NCBI RefSeq assembly: GCF_036669915.1
Contig: NC_089324.1
Location: forward strand, 11,100,118 to 11,164,117
Direction: 5' to 3'
From: Pocillopora verrucosa
Lineage: Eukaryota; Cnidaria; Anthozoa; Scleractinia; Pocilloporidae
Length of the DNA stretch: 64,000 nt
How positions within the stretch are numbered: position 1 is the stretch's first letter; each line of letters opens with the position of its first letter. A model generated the notes under the pieces. It was given only the letters and a program-made list of their open reading frames with translations, made no database searches and had not been told where the DNA came from. Positions 10,816 to 23,649 of this stretch are shown one piece after another. A program made the position numbers and the translations under genes.

Positions 10816-13800
10816 TCAGTTGTTACTCTGTTTCTTCTCTGCTTCATTGTTGTCCTCCTTGTGTTCCTCTTTCCTGAAACAAACATAATACAATTTCAAC
10901 TCTAAAACATTATATGGATCAGAATTTCTAAAAGATTCAAAGTAGCTAGACACACAGCTCAAATAGCTATCAACTTCAAAGTCATTAGGTAGCTTATATC
11001 TCTCAAGTTGCTTTCATTGCATTTACTTTGGCCTGTCTATCATCCTCTTGGGCTTCCGTTTGAAGAATAATTTCTGAAGATTTCGCACACTAAAGCAACT
11101 TTGATTCAAGGCCAATTTTGAAAACGATTCATCAAAATCTTCTGGTTCTGTGGGGGAGGGGGGGAAGGGAAGGGGGGTCTAAAGAATATTATGGAGCCTT
11201 ACAGGGGATCAGGTGAATTTTACTGGAAGACAACCAAAATCCTCGAGCAGCACCCAATCCCCCCCCCCCCCCGGCTGCTGAACAGTCCCTAAGATAGCTA
11301 ATGTTGGGTAACGTAAGGTAGCTAATGGAAATTTCTTATCAGAACTAGACCTACCCGGTGTATGTAAAATCCAACGTCACGTTGTCTCCCATCAGCACAA
11401 ATGGAGCCCATTGATTAGGTTTGGGAAAGCCGTTGCTTCTCAACCATTTTACGGCCTGGTGAAGAGACTCACTGGCACTTTCTCCACGAACAAGGTGCTT
11501 GTAGAAATGATTCATGAGCTGCTCCGTTGCTTCGTCTTCTATGGCCCACGATGCTACCAACACTGAACGTGCACCGGATGCTAAGAATGCACGAGCGATT
11601 CCAAGAACTCCTTCGGCTTTGACCAATCCACGCGCACTGTGACAACAGCTCAATACAACCAGTTTTGCTCGCACTTGAGCTCCGAAAATGTCGGACATTG
11701 TCAAGAGGTAGTCTTCTTCTTGTGGAAAACTGTTGGTGGTACATTTAGGACATTTAGGCGACAGGGCAATCTCTCCTCTTTCGGCATTTCCATGCGCGGC
11801 AACATGTATGAGACTCACTGAAGGTATCGCTTGAAGCACTGCTTGCTTAGTTGCAGACTCTCCTAACAAAGGCTGAACTCCTAGCAGTCGACCAACCATC
11901 TCTGCTTCCTTTCTAGCACAGGACAATGGTACAAAGTTAGTGACACTTCCATTGTAATACACCTGGCCAACCGTAGGATCACCCACTACAAGTGCACCAG
12001 TTTCACTGTGATAATCCGCTGGACAATCTTGAATGAGCCGGAGGGTCGTTAGGGAAGGGATGATACGGATTCTGTAAGTCTCTGATAGATACTTTCCGGC
12101 TGCTCCATCACGCAAGGCAGCAAATGGGACTCGATACGAGAAACGATACGGCACAATGATGATTTCAGGCTCTGTAAGTAAATCTACCACAGGAGCGATG
12201 ATCCATTTGTAACACAAATGATGAATTCTTTCGGTTTCTTTGCTTTCGTCACCGCGCAAAGTTGCTCGGCTCTCTTCAAAAAGAGATGTCGTTACGTTGC
12301 CATCCAAAGATCGATCTTCGCAATTCGCTGTGAATAAAACGCCAAAGCTGGCGGCGCTCTTTTTGAAAATTCCCTCCACGTTGCAAACTTTCTCAGGAAT
12401 GAGAGTGCTGTCTTTCACTTTGTCGGTGACTCGAAAGGAAATGTCTCCATTTGCTTTCAAAACCCAGAGATAAACTTGCCGCTCAAAATACGAAATGTAC
12501 AAAAAGACACAGTTATTCTCTCTTTTCACGATGTTTTTAATCCCGAACCATGATTGTGGATCGATTGAGATGTGGCTTGCAACGGAGAATTTCTCTGTCA
12601 TGAATTCAGCGAGGACTCTTGCTCGTACCAGCTCCTCGACATAAAGAGCGTCTTGAAATTTGTTAGCCTCGCAAAGCAACTTAGTGAGCAAGTGGTAGGG
12701 AAAAGTACCGAGCGCCTCTAACAGGGATATTTCAAATTCTTTGTTTCCTTCCAGAGAACTCCTCAGTTGTTCATATTTTCCAATACATTGAAGGAGATGT
12801 TCCTTTGCCTCCACAACCTTTGATTGCGATACCTTTAACTGTGTGATGTAAAGAAGGCTCTCAAACTCAGTCTCTATGTCTCCAATTCTACTGCTTATGG
12901 AGCGAGCCTTCTCTAAGTAATCTTCTGCCTCGTCACATTCACCAAGCGATCTAGATAAATTTCCGAGGTGGAGATAACTTTGTCCTTCCAGAGCTTTATC
13001 GCCACATTCCTTTCTGATGGTGAGCGCCTTCTGATGATGTTCTTTTGCTTTCTGATTGTCATTGATAAAAGCAAACACATTTGCCATACCTGCGAGGGCA
13101 AATGCTTCTAATTGTCTTTGTCCAGTTGCTGTACTAATGCTCAATGCTTTATCGAACTCTTCTCTAGCTTGACGATATTTTCTACGCCGGTCATAAACAC
13201 CACCAAGGGATAAGTATCCTAAACATTCCTTTCCTCTGTCTCCGATTCCTTTTCCGATTGCAAGTGCTTTCTCGTAATATTCTTTCGCCTTCTGATATTC
13301 GCCAAAGAATAGAAACTGATTTCCGAGGTTGCCGTATACTGTTCCTTCTACATTTTTGTCGCCGATTTCTATCGCGATGGCAAGTGCTTTCTCTTGATAT
13401 TCTTTCGCCTTCTGATATTCGCCAAAGAATTGAAACAGATGTCCGAGGTTCCCGTATGCTGCTCCTTCTACTTTTTTGTTGTCGATTTCTATCGCGATGG
13501 CAAGTGCTTTCTCGTAATATTCTCTCGCCTTCTGATATTCGCCAAGGGATTCAAACACAATTCCGAGGTTCCCGTATGTTCTTCCTTCTCCATTTCTGTC
13601 GCCGATTTCTATCGCGATGGCAAGTGCTTTCTCGTAATATTCTCTCGCCTTCTGATATTCGCCAAGGGATTCAAACACAATTCCGAGGTTCTCGTATGTT
13701 GTTCCTTCTCCATTTCTGTTGCCGATTTCTATCTCGATGGCAAATGCTTTCTCGTAATATTCTTTGGCCTTTTGATATTCGCCAAAGAATTGAAACAGAT

Positions 13801-16600
13801 ATCCGAGGTTCTCGTATGCTGCTCCTTCTACTTTTTTGTTGCCAATTTCTATCGCGATGGCAAGTGCTTTCTCTTGATATTCTCTCGCCTTCTGATATTC
13901 GCCAAGGTATTGAAACACAATTCCGAGGTTCTCGTATGTTGTTCCTTCTCCATTTCTGTTGCCGATTTCTATCGCGATGGCAATTGCTTTCTCGTAATAT
14001 CCTTTGGCCTTCTGATATTCGCCAAGGGATTGAAACACAACTCCGAGAATCCCGTATGTTCTTCCTTCTCCATTTCTGTCGCCGATTTCTATCGCGATGG
14101 CAAGTGCTTTCTCGTAATATTCTTTGGCCTTCTGATATTGGCCAAGGGATTGAAACACAACTCCGAGGTTCCCGTATGTTGTTCCTTCTCCATTTCTGTT
14201 GCCGATTTCTATCGCGATGGCAATTGCTTTCTCGTAATATTCTTTGGCCTTCTGATATTCGCCAAGGGATTCAAACACACCTCCGAGGTTCCCGTATGTT
14301 GTTCCTTCTCCATTTCTGTTGCCGATTTCTATCGCGATGGCAAGTGCTTTCTCGTAATATTCTTTGGCCTTCTGATATTCGCCAAGGGATCGAAACACAG
14401 CTCCGAGGTTCCCGTATATTGTTTCTTCTCCATTTCTGTCGCCGATTTCTATCGCGATGGCAATTGCTTTCTCGTAATATTCTTTGGCCTTCTGATATTC
14501 GCCAAGGCATTGAAACACACCTCCGAGGTTCCCGTATGTTCTTCCTTCTCCATTTCTGTCGCCGATTTCTATCGCGATGGCAATTGCTTTCTCGTAATAT
14601 TCTTTGGCCTTCTGATATTCGCCAAGGGATTGAAACACACCTACGAGGTTCCCGTATGTTCTTCCTTCTCCATTTCTGTCGCCGATTTCTATCGCGATGG
14701 CAAGAGCTTTCTCGTAATATTCTTTGGCCTTCTGATATTCGCCAAGGCGTTGAAACACACCTCCGAGGTTCCCGTATGTTGTTCCTTCTCCATTTCTGTC
14801 GCCGATTTCTATCGCGATGGCAATTGCTTTCTCGTGATATTCTTTGGCCTTCTGATATTCGCCAAGGGATTGAAACACAACTCCGAGGTTCCCGTATGTT
14901 GTTCCTTCTCCATTTCTGTCGCCGATTTCTATCGCGATGGCAATTGCTTTCTCGCAATATTCTTTGGCCTTCTGATATTCGCCAAGGGATTGAAACACAA
15001 CTCCGAGGTTCCCGTATGTTGTTCCTTCTCCATTTCTGTCGCCGATTTCTATCGCGATGGCAATTGCTTTCTCGTAATATTCTTTGGCCTTCTGATATTC
15101 GCCAAGGCATTGAAACACACCTCCGAGGTTCCCGTATGTTCTTCCTTCTCCATTTCTGTCGCCGATTTCTATCGCGATGGCAATTGCTTTCTCGTGATAT
15201 TCTTTGGCCTTCTGATATTCGCCAAGGGATTGAAACACACCTACGAGGTTCCCGTATGTTCTTCCTTCTCCATTTCTGTCGCCGATTTCTATCGCGATGG
15301 CAATTGCTTTCTCGCAATATTCTTTGGCCTTCTGATATTCGCCAAGGGATAGAAACACAACTCCGAGGTTCCTGTATGTTGTTCCTTCTCCATTTCTGTC
15401 GCCGATTTCTATCGCGATGGCAAGAGCTTTCTCGTAATATTCTTTGGCCTTCTGATATTCGCCAAGGGATTGAAACACAACTCCGAGGTTCCCGTATGTT
15501 GTTCCTTCTCCATTTCTGTCGCCGATTTCTATCGCGATGGCAATTGCTTTCTCGCAATATTCTTTGGCCTTCTGATATTCGCCAAGGCATTGAAAAACAC
15601 CTCCGAGGTTCCCGTATGTTGTTCCTTCTCCATTTCTGTCGCCGATTTCTATCGCGATGGCAATTGCTTTCTTGTAATATTCTTCGGCCATCTGATATTC
15701 GCCAAGGGATTCAAACACACCTCCGAGGTTCCCGTATGTTCTTCCTTCTCCATTTCTGTTGCCGATTTCTATTGCGATGGCAATTGCTTTCTCGCAATAT
15801 TCTTTGGCCTTCTGATATTCGCCAAGGGATTGAAACACAACTCCGAGGTTCCCGTATGTTCTTCCTTCTCCATTTCTGTCGCCGATTTCTATCGCGATGG
15901 CAATTGCCTTCTCGCAATATTCTTTGGCCTTCTGATATTCGCCAAGGGATAGAAACACACCTCCGAGGTTCCTGTATGTTGTTCCTTCTCCATTTCTGTC
16001 GCCGATTTCTATCGCGATGGCAAGAGCTTTCTCGTAATATTCTTTGGCCTTCTGATATTCGCCAAGGGATTGAAACACAACTCCGAGGTTCCCGTATGTT
16101 GTTCCTTCTCCATTTCTGTCGCCGATTTCTATCGCGATGGCAATTGCTTTCTCGTAATATTCTTTCGCCTTTAGATACTCGCTGAGGATAATACAAAGAG
16201 ATCCAAGTCTCTCGTAAGCCACTACCTCTTCTCTACGGTGGCCAATCGCTTTCATGATGGTAAGAGCGCTTTTACAAAGTTGCTTTGCCTCTGCAAACCA
16301 ACATTTTGACTTGTATTTGTCTCCCAGTTGTATGGTTAGTTCTCCAGCGAGGAAAAACTTGTCAATAAGTTTTTTGGTGTATCGTGTTGCATTTGTGTAA
16401 CCAGAGGTGGCGTAGAACACATTGAATAATACATCAGAGATATCATGATCAAGGTTAATAACAGAGGCAAGTTTGTGAAGTAGAAATAAACATTCATTAC
16501 ATAACTCGGTCGCTTGTAGGCCACGATCAGTGTTGAGAAGAAATATGGCGACATCCAAACCAATCTGGACTGACTTTAGGATTTCTGCTGCGTTACTCAT
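10816..16600 (-). CDS. TPR-CHAT protein (TTC28-like), 24 near-identical TPRs plus CHAT caspase-like domain
   Basis: The main coding exon (11355-16600, minus) is open for 1748 codons. Residues 1-115 look helical, about 115-1275 are TPRs in 40-residue units (LGN-like spacing) with core SLGEYQKAKEYYEKA, and 1455-1745 form a CHAT domain. The CHAT pair is intact: IHVAAHG with His1603 and VVLSCCHSARG with Cys1653, the spacing expected of clan CD proteases. The frame reaches a TAG at 11351-11353, but GG|GTAGGT there is a good splice donor, and TTTGTTTCAG| at 10874 opens a 58-base exon (10816-10873) in the matching phase, adding a charged tail of 18 residues before TGA, for 1767 aa. An acceptor (ACATTCAG) lies at 16612, 12 bases before the ATG, so a 5' exon exists upstream. 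TPR-CHAT proteins include bacterial proteases and metazoan TTC28; substrate here is unknown. Domain call is secure; the last exon is inference. Confidence 0.9.
11152..11178 (+). repeat. G-rich tract in the last intron of the TPR-CHAT gene
   Basis: Runs of 5, 8, 3 and 6 G separated by A or GAA give four G-blocks within 27 bases, a quadruplex-forming pattern on the plus (template) strand. Confidence 0.7.
11259..11272. repeat. Poly-C run of 14
   Basis: Uninterrupted C run in the same intron as the G-rich tract at 11152; the pair could be length-variable. Confidence 0.8.
13261..16140 (-). repeat. 24 tandem 120-bp units coding TPRs
   Basis: The period is exactly 120 bases, so unit boundaries fall on every second 60-base line. 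Units from about 13900 to 16140 differ by only a few bases each; those at 13261-13860 are more diverged (GEYQKAKEYQ and VEGAAYENLG variants). Rare variants recur at 600-base spacing, e.g. CCTGTATG at 15371 and 15971, CTACGAGG at 14641 and 15241, indicating five-unit block duplications. Because 120 is divisible by three and no stop occurs in several frames, long antisense open frames exist here but are by-products. Confidence 0.95.
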
Positions 16601-16612
16601 TACGTCATGTCC

Positions 16613-18993
16613 TGAATGTTAAAAGAATTTCCCCAAACGTGAGAAAAGAATCAACAAAAACTAAGACTTTTTATAGATGCATGAGCGCCTCTTGTCTTGT
16701 TTAATTTAAGACAAGCTATATCAATTTTTTTAACCAATTGATCATCGGTTAATCCATTGATCGTGCTATGCTGGCGTTCAACTCACTGATTATTTATTTT
16801 TTACACGCTACACAATCATTTAGAACTGAATCTGGTCGCAGTGTTCTGTTTGAAAGTGACTTCCACTTACATTCATTAGAGGGTGAATCAAAATTAGCAC
16901 CCTTAGCCGTTAAAATTTAAATTCAACTCAAAGCATTGTTAAATTGGTGTTTGTGTAACAAATTAAACGACATTAAATATGTTAAATCTACATCAACATT
17001 ATCATTTTTGGAACTTCTACTGGGTAGACGTTGTGAAAAGAACGAGACCATTTTAGCGGTAGCGTATTCTACACGACGCGTCTCGCGCGTGCATTCGTGT
17101 CATTCACACTGACCTCTGCAACTCGCTGTATCTGCCTGATAGGTGAAAGAACTTTCCTGAATAATGCTTTTTGCTCAGAAAGAAGATTTCCTCGGACTTC
17201 TAACTGCAACAGATGGCATTTATGTTATTGATACGTTTTGGTTTTGAAGAACAATTTTGATTTTTCCTGAAGAATCCTATATCTGTGATTTCTATCAGGA
17301 GAGAAGATGAAAGGGCAAGCTGTCCCCTCTTTCTTAGTGGACGGTAAGTGGCTGAATTATTTTTGTAGGACTATGAAGGAGCTAGGTTCTTCTTTCCCAT
17401 CCCTTGTGCTCACCCGTTTTTTCGCCCTCATGCACCCCCCCATCACTTGCTCCAGCCGAGTGAGCGGCTTAAATCGGAAAGATTTTTACCAGATTAGATT
17501 TTCAATTTAGAATTGAAAATTACTTGAAAGAATACAGTAGAGATAGATGTTTCCTTTTTTGTTAATTTTTTTAGAAATATTTTGCCTACCTGAATATATC
17601 CTCAAATTTTTTTTTAAATCATTCTCTTCATACTTTATGGCAAGAGATTATAAAATTTTGGTTATGGTAGTTTTACCAATGTTGATATTTTTTACCCGCG
17701 CAACCAGGATGGTCAACATGCGAGAAGGTTTTCTTGCTTTACTTTGGTAATCTATTTTGATAACTCTTGCAGTCTCGAAAACTTTCAATTGTCTTTGACG
17801 AGCGGTGACGAAAGAAAACCTACTTAAAACGCCGGCCATTGTTTCGCTCGCAAATTTTCAAATTTCCAAATTTTGTTCCAACATCCAAGGCTCGCATTAT
17901 ATTGGCTATCTGTGAGTTTCTTTGATTAATGACCAATCAGAATTTCTGATTTGTTACTTTCTTCGCACTGAATTAACGCTCTTCTGCACTGAATTAACTC
18001 TCCTCTGCACTGAATTACCTGGAAATTTTATTTTTCCAAACCAGGAAAGGAGCTGAGTAATTTTTCCATGTATTTTATTAGGGCTGAAATCATACGCGTG
18101 ATTTGAAATCACAGGTATGATTTGAGACCAAAATTGCACGACACGAGGTTCAATTACCACTTTATTCCATCCATTTTGAAATCGCCCAAATACAGGACTT
18201 GATCAGGTCAAATATTTTATTGATGCAGCACTGAGCCGGTCTGAAATTAAATTCATCCAGTTTGGGGGGGAAAAGTAAGAGTTTTAGAGACAAAAGTTGC
18301 AAAATTTGGCACATGATACTCTTTATCTTTAATTTTCCGGCAGTTTGATCGGTTGCTTTAAACAAGCCTTGAAATCTAATTGGTTGTTTTGTTTTCAGTG
18401 TAGCCTCCTCATTGGCTGGGAAAAAGATGCGATTTAAAGCAAAAAAATGGTGCGATTCGTGAATAAATCGCATTAATTAGAGCCAATCAGATTACAGGGA
18501 CCACCAGCGATTTCAAAATGGCTGTAATAAAACTTAAAACATTTCATTCAATTGAAGATAAAATAATACAGAGAGACTTTTGATGTAATCGTTCTTGAGT
18601 TTTAACCGGAAGCCCTGTCCTGATGAAATGCGTCGAAGGCGAGTCCGTGTTCTAACCCTTGGTTTGTGATGCAGTAAACCAAATGTATTACTAGTGTCAC
18701 TCATTACTAATCCATCTTTTCAACCTGCTTTTTAAAATCTTTATATAAGCCTATCGTTGGCAGGTAATTAAAACGTCTAGAAGACGATTGGAAATCATCC
18801 GTCAGCTTTGTTTTCAAGGGAAAGGGAAATTTTCCCCAAGAATTCCACTCGCGTTTTAATGCTTAATTTACTCGTATGCCAACTTTTCCGAACGTTTTTT
18901 TCGGTTAATTAAACAATACTGTAAGTTTTATTCATGGAAAATGAAACTAAGGAAGCAATGACAATACAGAGCTAAAAAAGGCGAACAGCTCAC
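16613..18993. other. Non-coding, probable intron/5' region of the TPR-CHAT gene
   Basis: Several open frames of 60-100 codons occur but none shows family features. A 20-base tandem triplet is at 17964-18019. If the cassettes further upstream belong to the TPR-CHAT gene, this is its first intron. Confidence 0.4.
17964..18019 (+). repeat. Three-copy 20-bp tandem repeat
   Basis: CTGCACTGAATTAACTCTCC occurs three times with one or two changes each. Confidence 0.8.
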
Positions 18994-20943
18994 CTCTGAA
19001 AACAATGCCTTCTCTAGTCTCCCGATGGTGTGGCTAATAAAAACAAGAGTAAGAAAGTGAAATGAGACTTTCGCTGCCAAATAAACGTAACTGCGAAAAA
19101 CTAATTTAAGAACATTCTACTCACACGTTTGGTAAGAAGAAATCATGAAAAAAAAGACCTAAGGAAGAAAATTGTTTTCTAGATTGCCTGTAACATATAT
19201 TAAATAAAATACCAAATCTTCGTATTTTGCATCATTCAAGAAATGATGGATATGTAGTTTCTCCTTATAATATCAAGATACCTTACAGAAATCAAATGGT
19301 GAGAGTAAACGGATCGATCAACAAGATGTTATGTTTATCATTAAGATATGCCAAATCTCAAACCGATATATTTTAGCGTTAAATATTTCTGAAATAAACT
19401 TTAAGCCGCTCACCTTTGGAAGAAAAAGGGTATCTGGATAGTTAGGAAACCGAAGCAAGATATGAAATTATCTGTACAAAGAAAAGAGGAGTACAAAGAG
19501 TTACTGCTTGATCGGTTAAAATAATCATCATAAAAATATAAAAGATGGATGCTGGATTACAGCTTGCTCGTAAGATCGTCAATAAATATTGTAAGCTCCT
19601 CGCATATCATTGATAAGAGCTTGGTTGTTTTGATCGCGCTGTGACCGATTTTTTAAAGACTTTCAAGTCACAGAAGTGAGGAATATGTTACTTTTCTTTA
19701 CAATATCCACATTTCATCCAGTGAATTGGTGGCGAAAATAAGATACAATACCAGATTCTCCCTAATGACTAGCAAGGTAATGTAAAGGAGCTTGAAGGAA
19801 GAATTGCTGATAAAATAAACTTTGGTTAGATTGTTTGAAACAATAAAATGTCATACATCATTGAATTTTCCCAAATTTTCACCAAAAATATTTCAATTTT
19901 TAGAGCGGGAAAAGAATGATTGTTATCAAATTTAGTTTTTCAGCTGTGAAGCTTTGAAAAATTAAACATGGGCTATTCAGGGTGCTAATTGTTTATGTGA
20001 TGAGACTGATTGCAAGGAACAGATAAATGCAAGTAGGTCGGTCGAGAACAAAGTGCTGAGTTTGATCGGTTAATAACATCACTGAAAAAGTAAGTCGTGT
20101 AAACATAACTCTCTAGTTTCGCCATTAGGTGCATTGTACATTCTTGAGGGTTTTTTTTTCTTTTTCATCAGAACTTGCTGTTCTTGAATTTGACTTCTGT
20201 TGCGCCTGATTTGAGGCGGCGAAAATACTTTTTGAAAACAGGAAAGGAGAGTAAACTTAATCTTTCATTTGGCTTCTTACCCTCACACAAGGAAGAGTGT
20301 CTTGTTTAGTATTCTGATCGTATGACTGAGATACAAGGAATAACCAGAAACTGAAATAACGCTTTCCCTGCAAAACAAAGTTGATAACATTAACAAGTGT
20401 GAAAACAAAATAAAATATAAATCGGAAAACCTTATACAGCTTTCCCCTACAAATACAGAGAAAGTATTTCATCTTTAATCCTACTCTGACACTCCCAGAC
20501 TGACTTAAAAAAAGCTGTTTAACTAATAACAAAAGTTGAGGACAATAACGAATAAAGCCGGATAGTGTTTTCTTGATTTAATACTATATTCTCTTAAATC
20601 ATTCACAATAACATCACAGCGCTTGAAGAGGAGAGTTAGAAATTAGATCATGAAAGACAAAGGCTTCATGTTGGATAAACCGTTTTATTTTCTAGACTAT
20701 CATAAGTTTAGGACAATTTTCAAACAAAAAATCTTTACCAGAATTTAAGATTATTTGGAGGTTATCAAAATCCTCTGCCATCGAATATTCATTGCAAAAC
20801 ATTTCAATTTGTAAAGCGGGAAAATATTGTTTCTAAATTCATACCTTTTACTGCTCACCTTCTAAAAAAGAAAAGTGTCGTGACAAGTATTCTGATCGCG
20901 TGACTAATGAAACCAACGACAAGAAACTGAAATAAAACGTTCT
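18994..20943 (-). other. Array of four exon-like cassettes with splice signals
   Basis: On the minus strand, four related segments are each bounded by a 3' acceptor and a 5' donor: 20859-20943 (TTTGTTTTGCAG / GTGAGC), 20281-20367 (TTTGTTTTGCAG / GTAAGA), 19414-19471 (TTTGTACAG / GTGAGC), 18994-19073 (TTATTTGGCAG / GTGAGC). Lengths are 85, 87, 58 and 80, not multiples of three. They share a TTTCAnTTTCTT...ATnAGnCAnnCnATC core, as expected from exon duplication. Flanking introns also share patches (AGCGGGAAAA at 19901 and 20815). They could be alternative untranslated exons of the TPR-CHAT gene or decayed duplicates. Expression is untested. Confidence 0.4.
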
Positions 20944-21926
20944 CTGCAAAACAAAGATAAATGCAAATAGCTATTTTAAGGAAGAAGTGAAACATTGATA
21001 GATAAAAAGAATAAATAATATTTTAAAACAAAGAGGGAACAACGGATAACAAGAATAAAGATTAAGTTCAATTTGATAAAAAAAAGAATGGCCGTTAAAG
21101 AAACCCAACATCCATCGCTTTCCATCTTCTCCATGAATTAAACGCGCAAACAGATTTTCCCGCCATGAATAAATATGAAATTTAATTCGGTGTGCGATTT
21201 GTATATACATCTACGCTATGCTACCATCGACACTAAAAAGCTTTAAGTACCCACGGCAATGAGGGTAAAACTATTAGACGTAACCCAACCGACATTTCAC
21301 AAAAAGAATAATGGCTTCAGATATGCCGAATATTTTCATAAAAATATTTTAATTTCGAATGGCCATATTTTACACATTTTTTACAATGGATCGACAACAA
21401 CCGGTTTCCGTCTTTTTGAGCTGATTTGAACGTTGTTTTGCCAAAGACAACTAACAAAATGTAACTACATTTCACATTTGTAAACCTCCAGGGAGTTTTT
21501 GACACATGCGTTTAGATTGTTTATCCAGTCGCTCGACATTTACTAATGAAACGAATTTGATTCAACACAGCAGAACTACCGAGTTAAAAGCCCTCTAATT
21601 CTTACCAAGCAAATTTTAATACTTGAGATATAAAATGATCTAAATAATAGAGATAATTTTTGCAGAACTACGTTCCTCTACAGCAATTCATAATGTTTCT
21701 TATATCAATCATTTCATTATTTGTAAGGATAGCTCTAATTATGAAGGCGTCGAGATACATATTGTAAAATTGATAATATAGTAGCCCAATGAAGAAACAT
21801 CGTACTCACCACCAATTTAACTTTGAATGTTTTGTTGCTTTGTGAAGTGAAGCAGCCAACTTTAGAATTCGAATCAGTAGCATATGTCTATTTTAGCAAG
21901 ATTACTAGTGGCAAATCTCAGCTCAC

Positions 21927-22045
21927 CCCTGAAGCGCACTAATAGAAGGCTCCCCCTTCTAACCATGTGGTCTGGATACTCTGTTGATTACTTGACATAA
22001 CTGAAAGCCCGGGGGTGGAAGAACTCGACCTTCAATCTGATCAGG
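21927..22045 (-). other. Possible first exon of the TPR-CHAT transcript
   Basis: Starts about 30 bases below a TATA box (22075-22082) and ends at a GTGAGC donor (21921-21926), the same donor as in the downstream cassettes. It contains a short upstream ATG frame that stops inside the exon. The right-hand limit is an estimate. Confidence 0.3.
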
Positions 22046-22074
22046 GTGGGCGGTCTACTGCTTAAAATTTTCGG

Positions 22075-22082
22075 CTTATATA
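22075..22082 (-). promoter_or_regulatory. TATA box candidate
   Basis: TATATAAG on the minus strand in a locally GC-richer context (CCACCG before, CCG after), upstream of the possible first exon. Confidence 0.35.
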
Positions 22083-22451
22083 CGGTGGTCTTACAATGGC
22101 TCCAAAAGGGAATTCACCACTGTCACACAGTTACATTACTTAAGAAAATGCGTCACGCAATTGAGTCCTTTTTATGATGCAAATAATTTCCTTTAAGTAG
22201 GAAGAAATTGCTTTACAGAGCTGACAAGCAATAACGAGGTGAAAATAAAACAGTGGAGAACACAGATAGCTAAACTTGGGAGAGTATGACACGGATTGAA
22301 AATATCGAACAAAAATAATATGCAGGCAGAATTATTTAGACGCCATAGCCGTCAAAATGGCCCGAACTCTTTCATCGGGCTACAAAAGAAAATTTGAGGA
22401 GATAAAGTGCGAGGATAAAGCTATAAGATAATATACAATTTGATGTGTACG

Positions 22452-22453
<2 letters not shown>

Positions 22454-22490
<37 letters not shown>
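22454..22490. repeat. (TA)n microsatellite
   Basis: About 17 TA units with a single GT interruption. Confidence 0.95.
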
Positions 22491-23649
22491 CAGCCTTTTT
22501 ATATGCCTTTAAAGTTGACCTTCTGTTATGAAACGGTAAAAAAGATACATAGTAAATTCAATTCAAGGGTTCAAAATGCTGAATAAAACTTAACATCATG
22601 ACACGAAAGTTGTATTTTTAAAAGAGTAAAGGACCCTCTGTTAGCATTCGATTTATTAAACCGGAAATACTTCGTGTTGTGGAAAGATGAAGAATTTTTC
22701 CGATGTCTTTCCGGGGGAAGGAGGGAGGGGGGACGGCAGTCTAGCTATATCAGTTTAAACTTTTAGAAAGCAAAGCGATATGATTTTTTGTGTAACTTTG
22801 GAAAATAGTTCATCTGAAGAGTCCCTTGACAAAATGAAATAAATTATTACATTTTTCAAGGGAGGATCTTGATTGTACATGTATCACAATAAAATTTACC
22901 TGACCCCCCCTCCTTAGTATCCTAATGATCCCTCCTCACTGGCAGTTGTAATTTACATGATCCTCCCCCCCCCAGGGACGTTATGTGCAAATATCAAAAA
23001 TAAAAATTTATACAGGTAATTTCCCTTATTATATAAGTGTAATAAGTTGGACATGAAATAGATCAGCAAGTTCCTTTCTTAGCTGAACGACTACTGAGCT
23101 TGTTCAAATGAAATTTTAGCTTTCAATACATGTTTTCTTCATTCTACCAATGCAATAAATTAAAGCTGTAAGAAAATCGCAGGCGGTGTGGCCAGGCTCC
23201 TAAGGGAGGGAGGGAAGATGGAAAGAAGGAAAGAAGTCGGGAAGTGGGAATGGGAGAAAATAAACACACATTTCTATAGTCCCCAATTTATACTGTACTT
23301 TATACTCCATTGGTGACGACTGATTCCCCTCCCGTTCCCCGTGAAAACCATTTGATCTTCCATGTGATCCACCACCTCCCCCCCCTCGGGTTATAAATAA
23401 TGATCTGGTCCCTTAGAGTTTTGTGATGTTCTATCTTCTCTTGATCTTTTTCACTTCTTTTGTATCAAATGGGGAAACCACGTTGATTACGTAATCTTTA
23501 CTACTACTATTATAATTATTATCATTTTATCATTGTTATCTTATTTTTAATTCATTACAATTCTTTTTCTACATATTCACACGACGCCTAGTAATGTGTA
23601 GGACGTGTGTGTTATATGAACTTATCAATGGCTTACTATGAGATAGAGC

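Noticed and set aside
13261..16140. CRISPR-like or satellite array
   Set aside because: Repeats are contiguous, coding and have no spacers; the host is a eukaryote.
13258..16185. A 975-codon plus-strand open frame and other long antisense frames across the TPR array
   Set aside because: They exist only because a 120-bp unit without stops is repeated in register. The minus-strand frame alone gives recognisable TPRs that continue into unique CHAT sequence.
17307..18473. Cluster of 60-100 codon frames between 17.3 and 18.5 kb
   Set aside because: No recognisable domain or consistent splice structure, and frames overlap on both strands.
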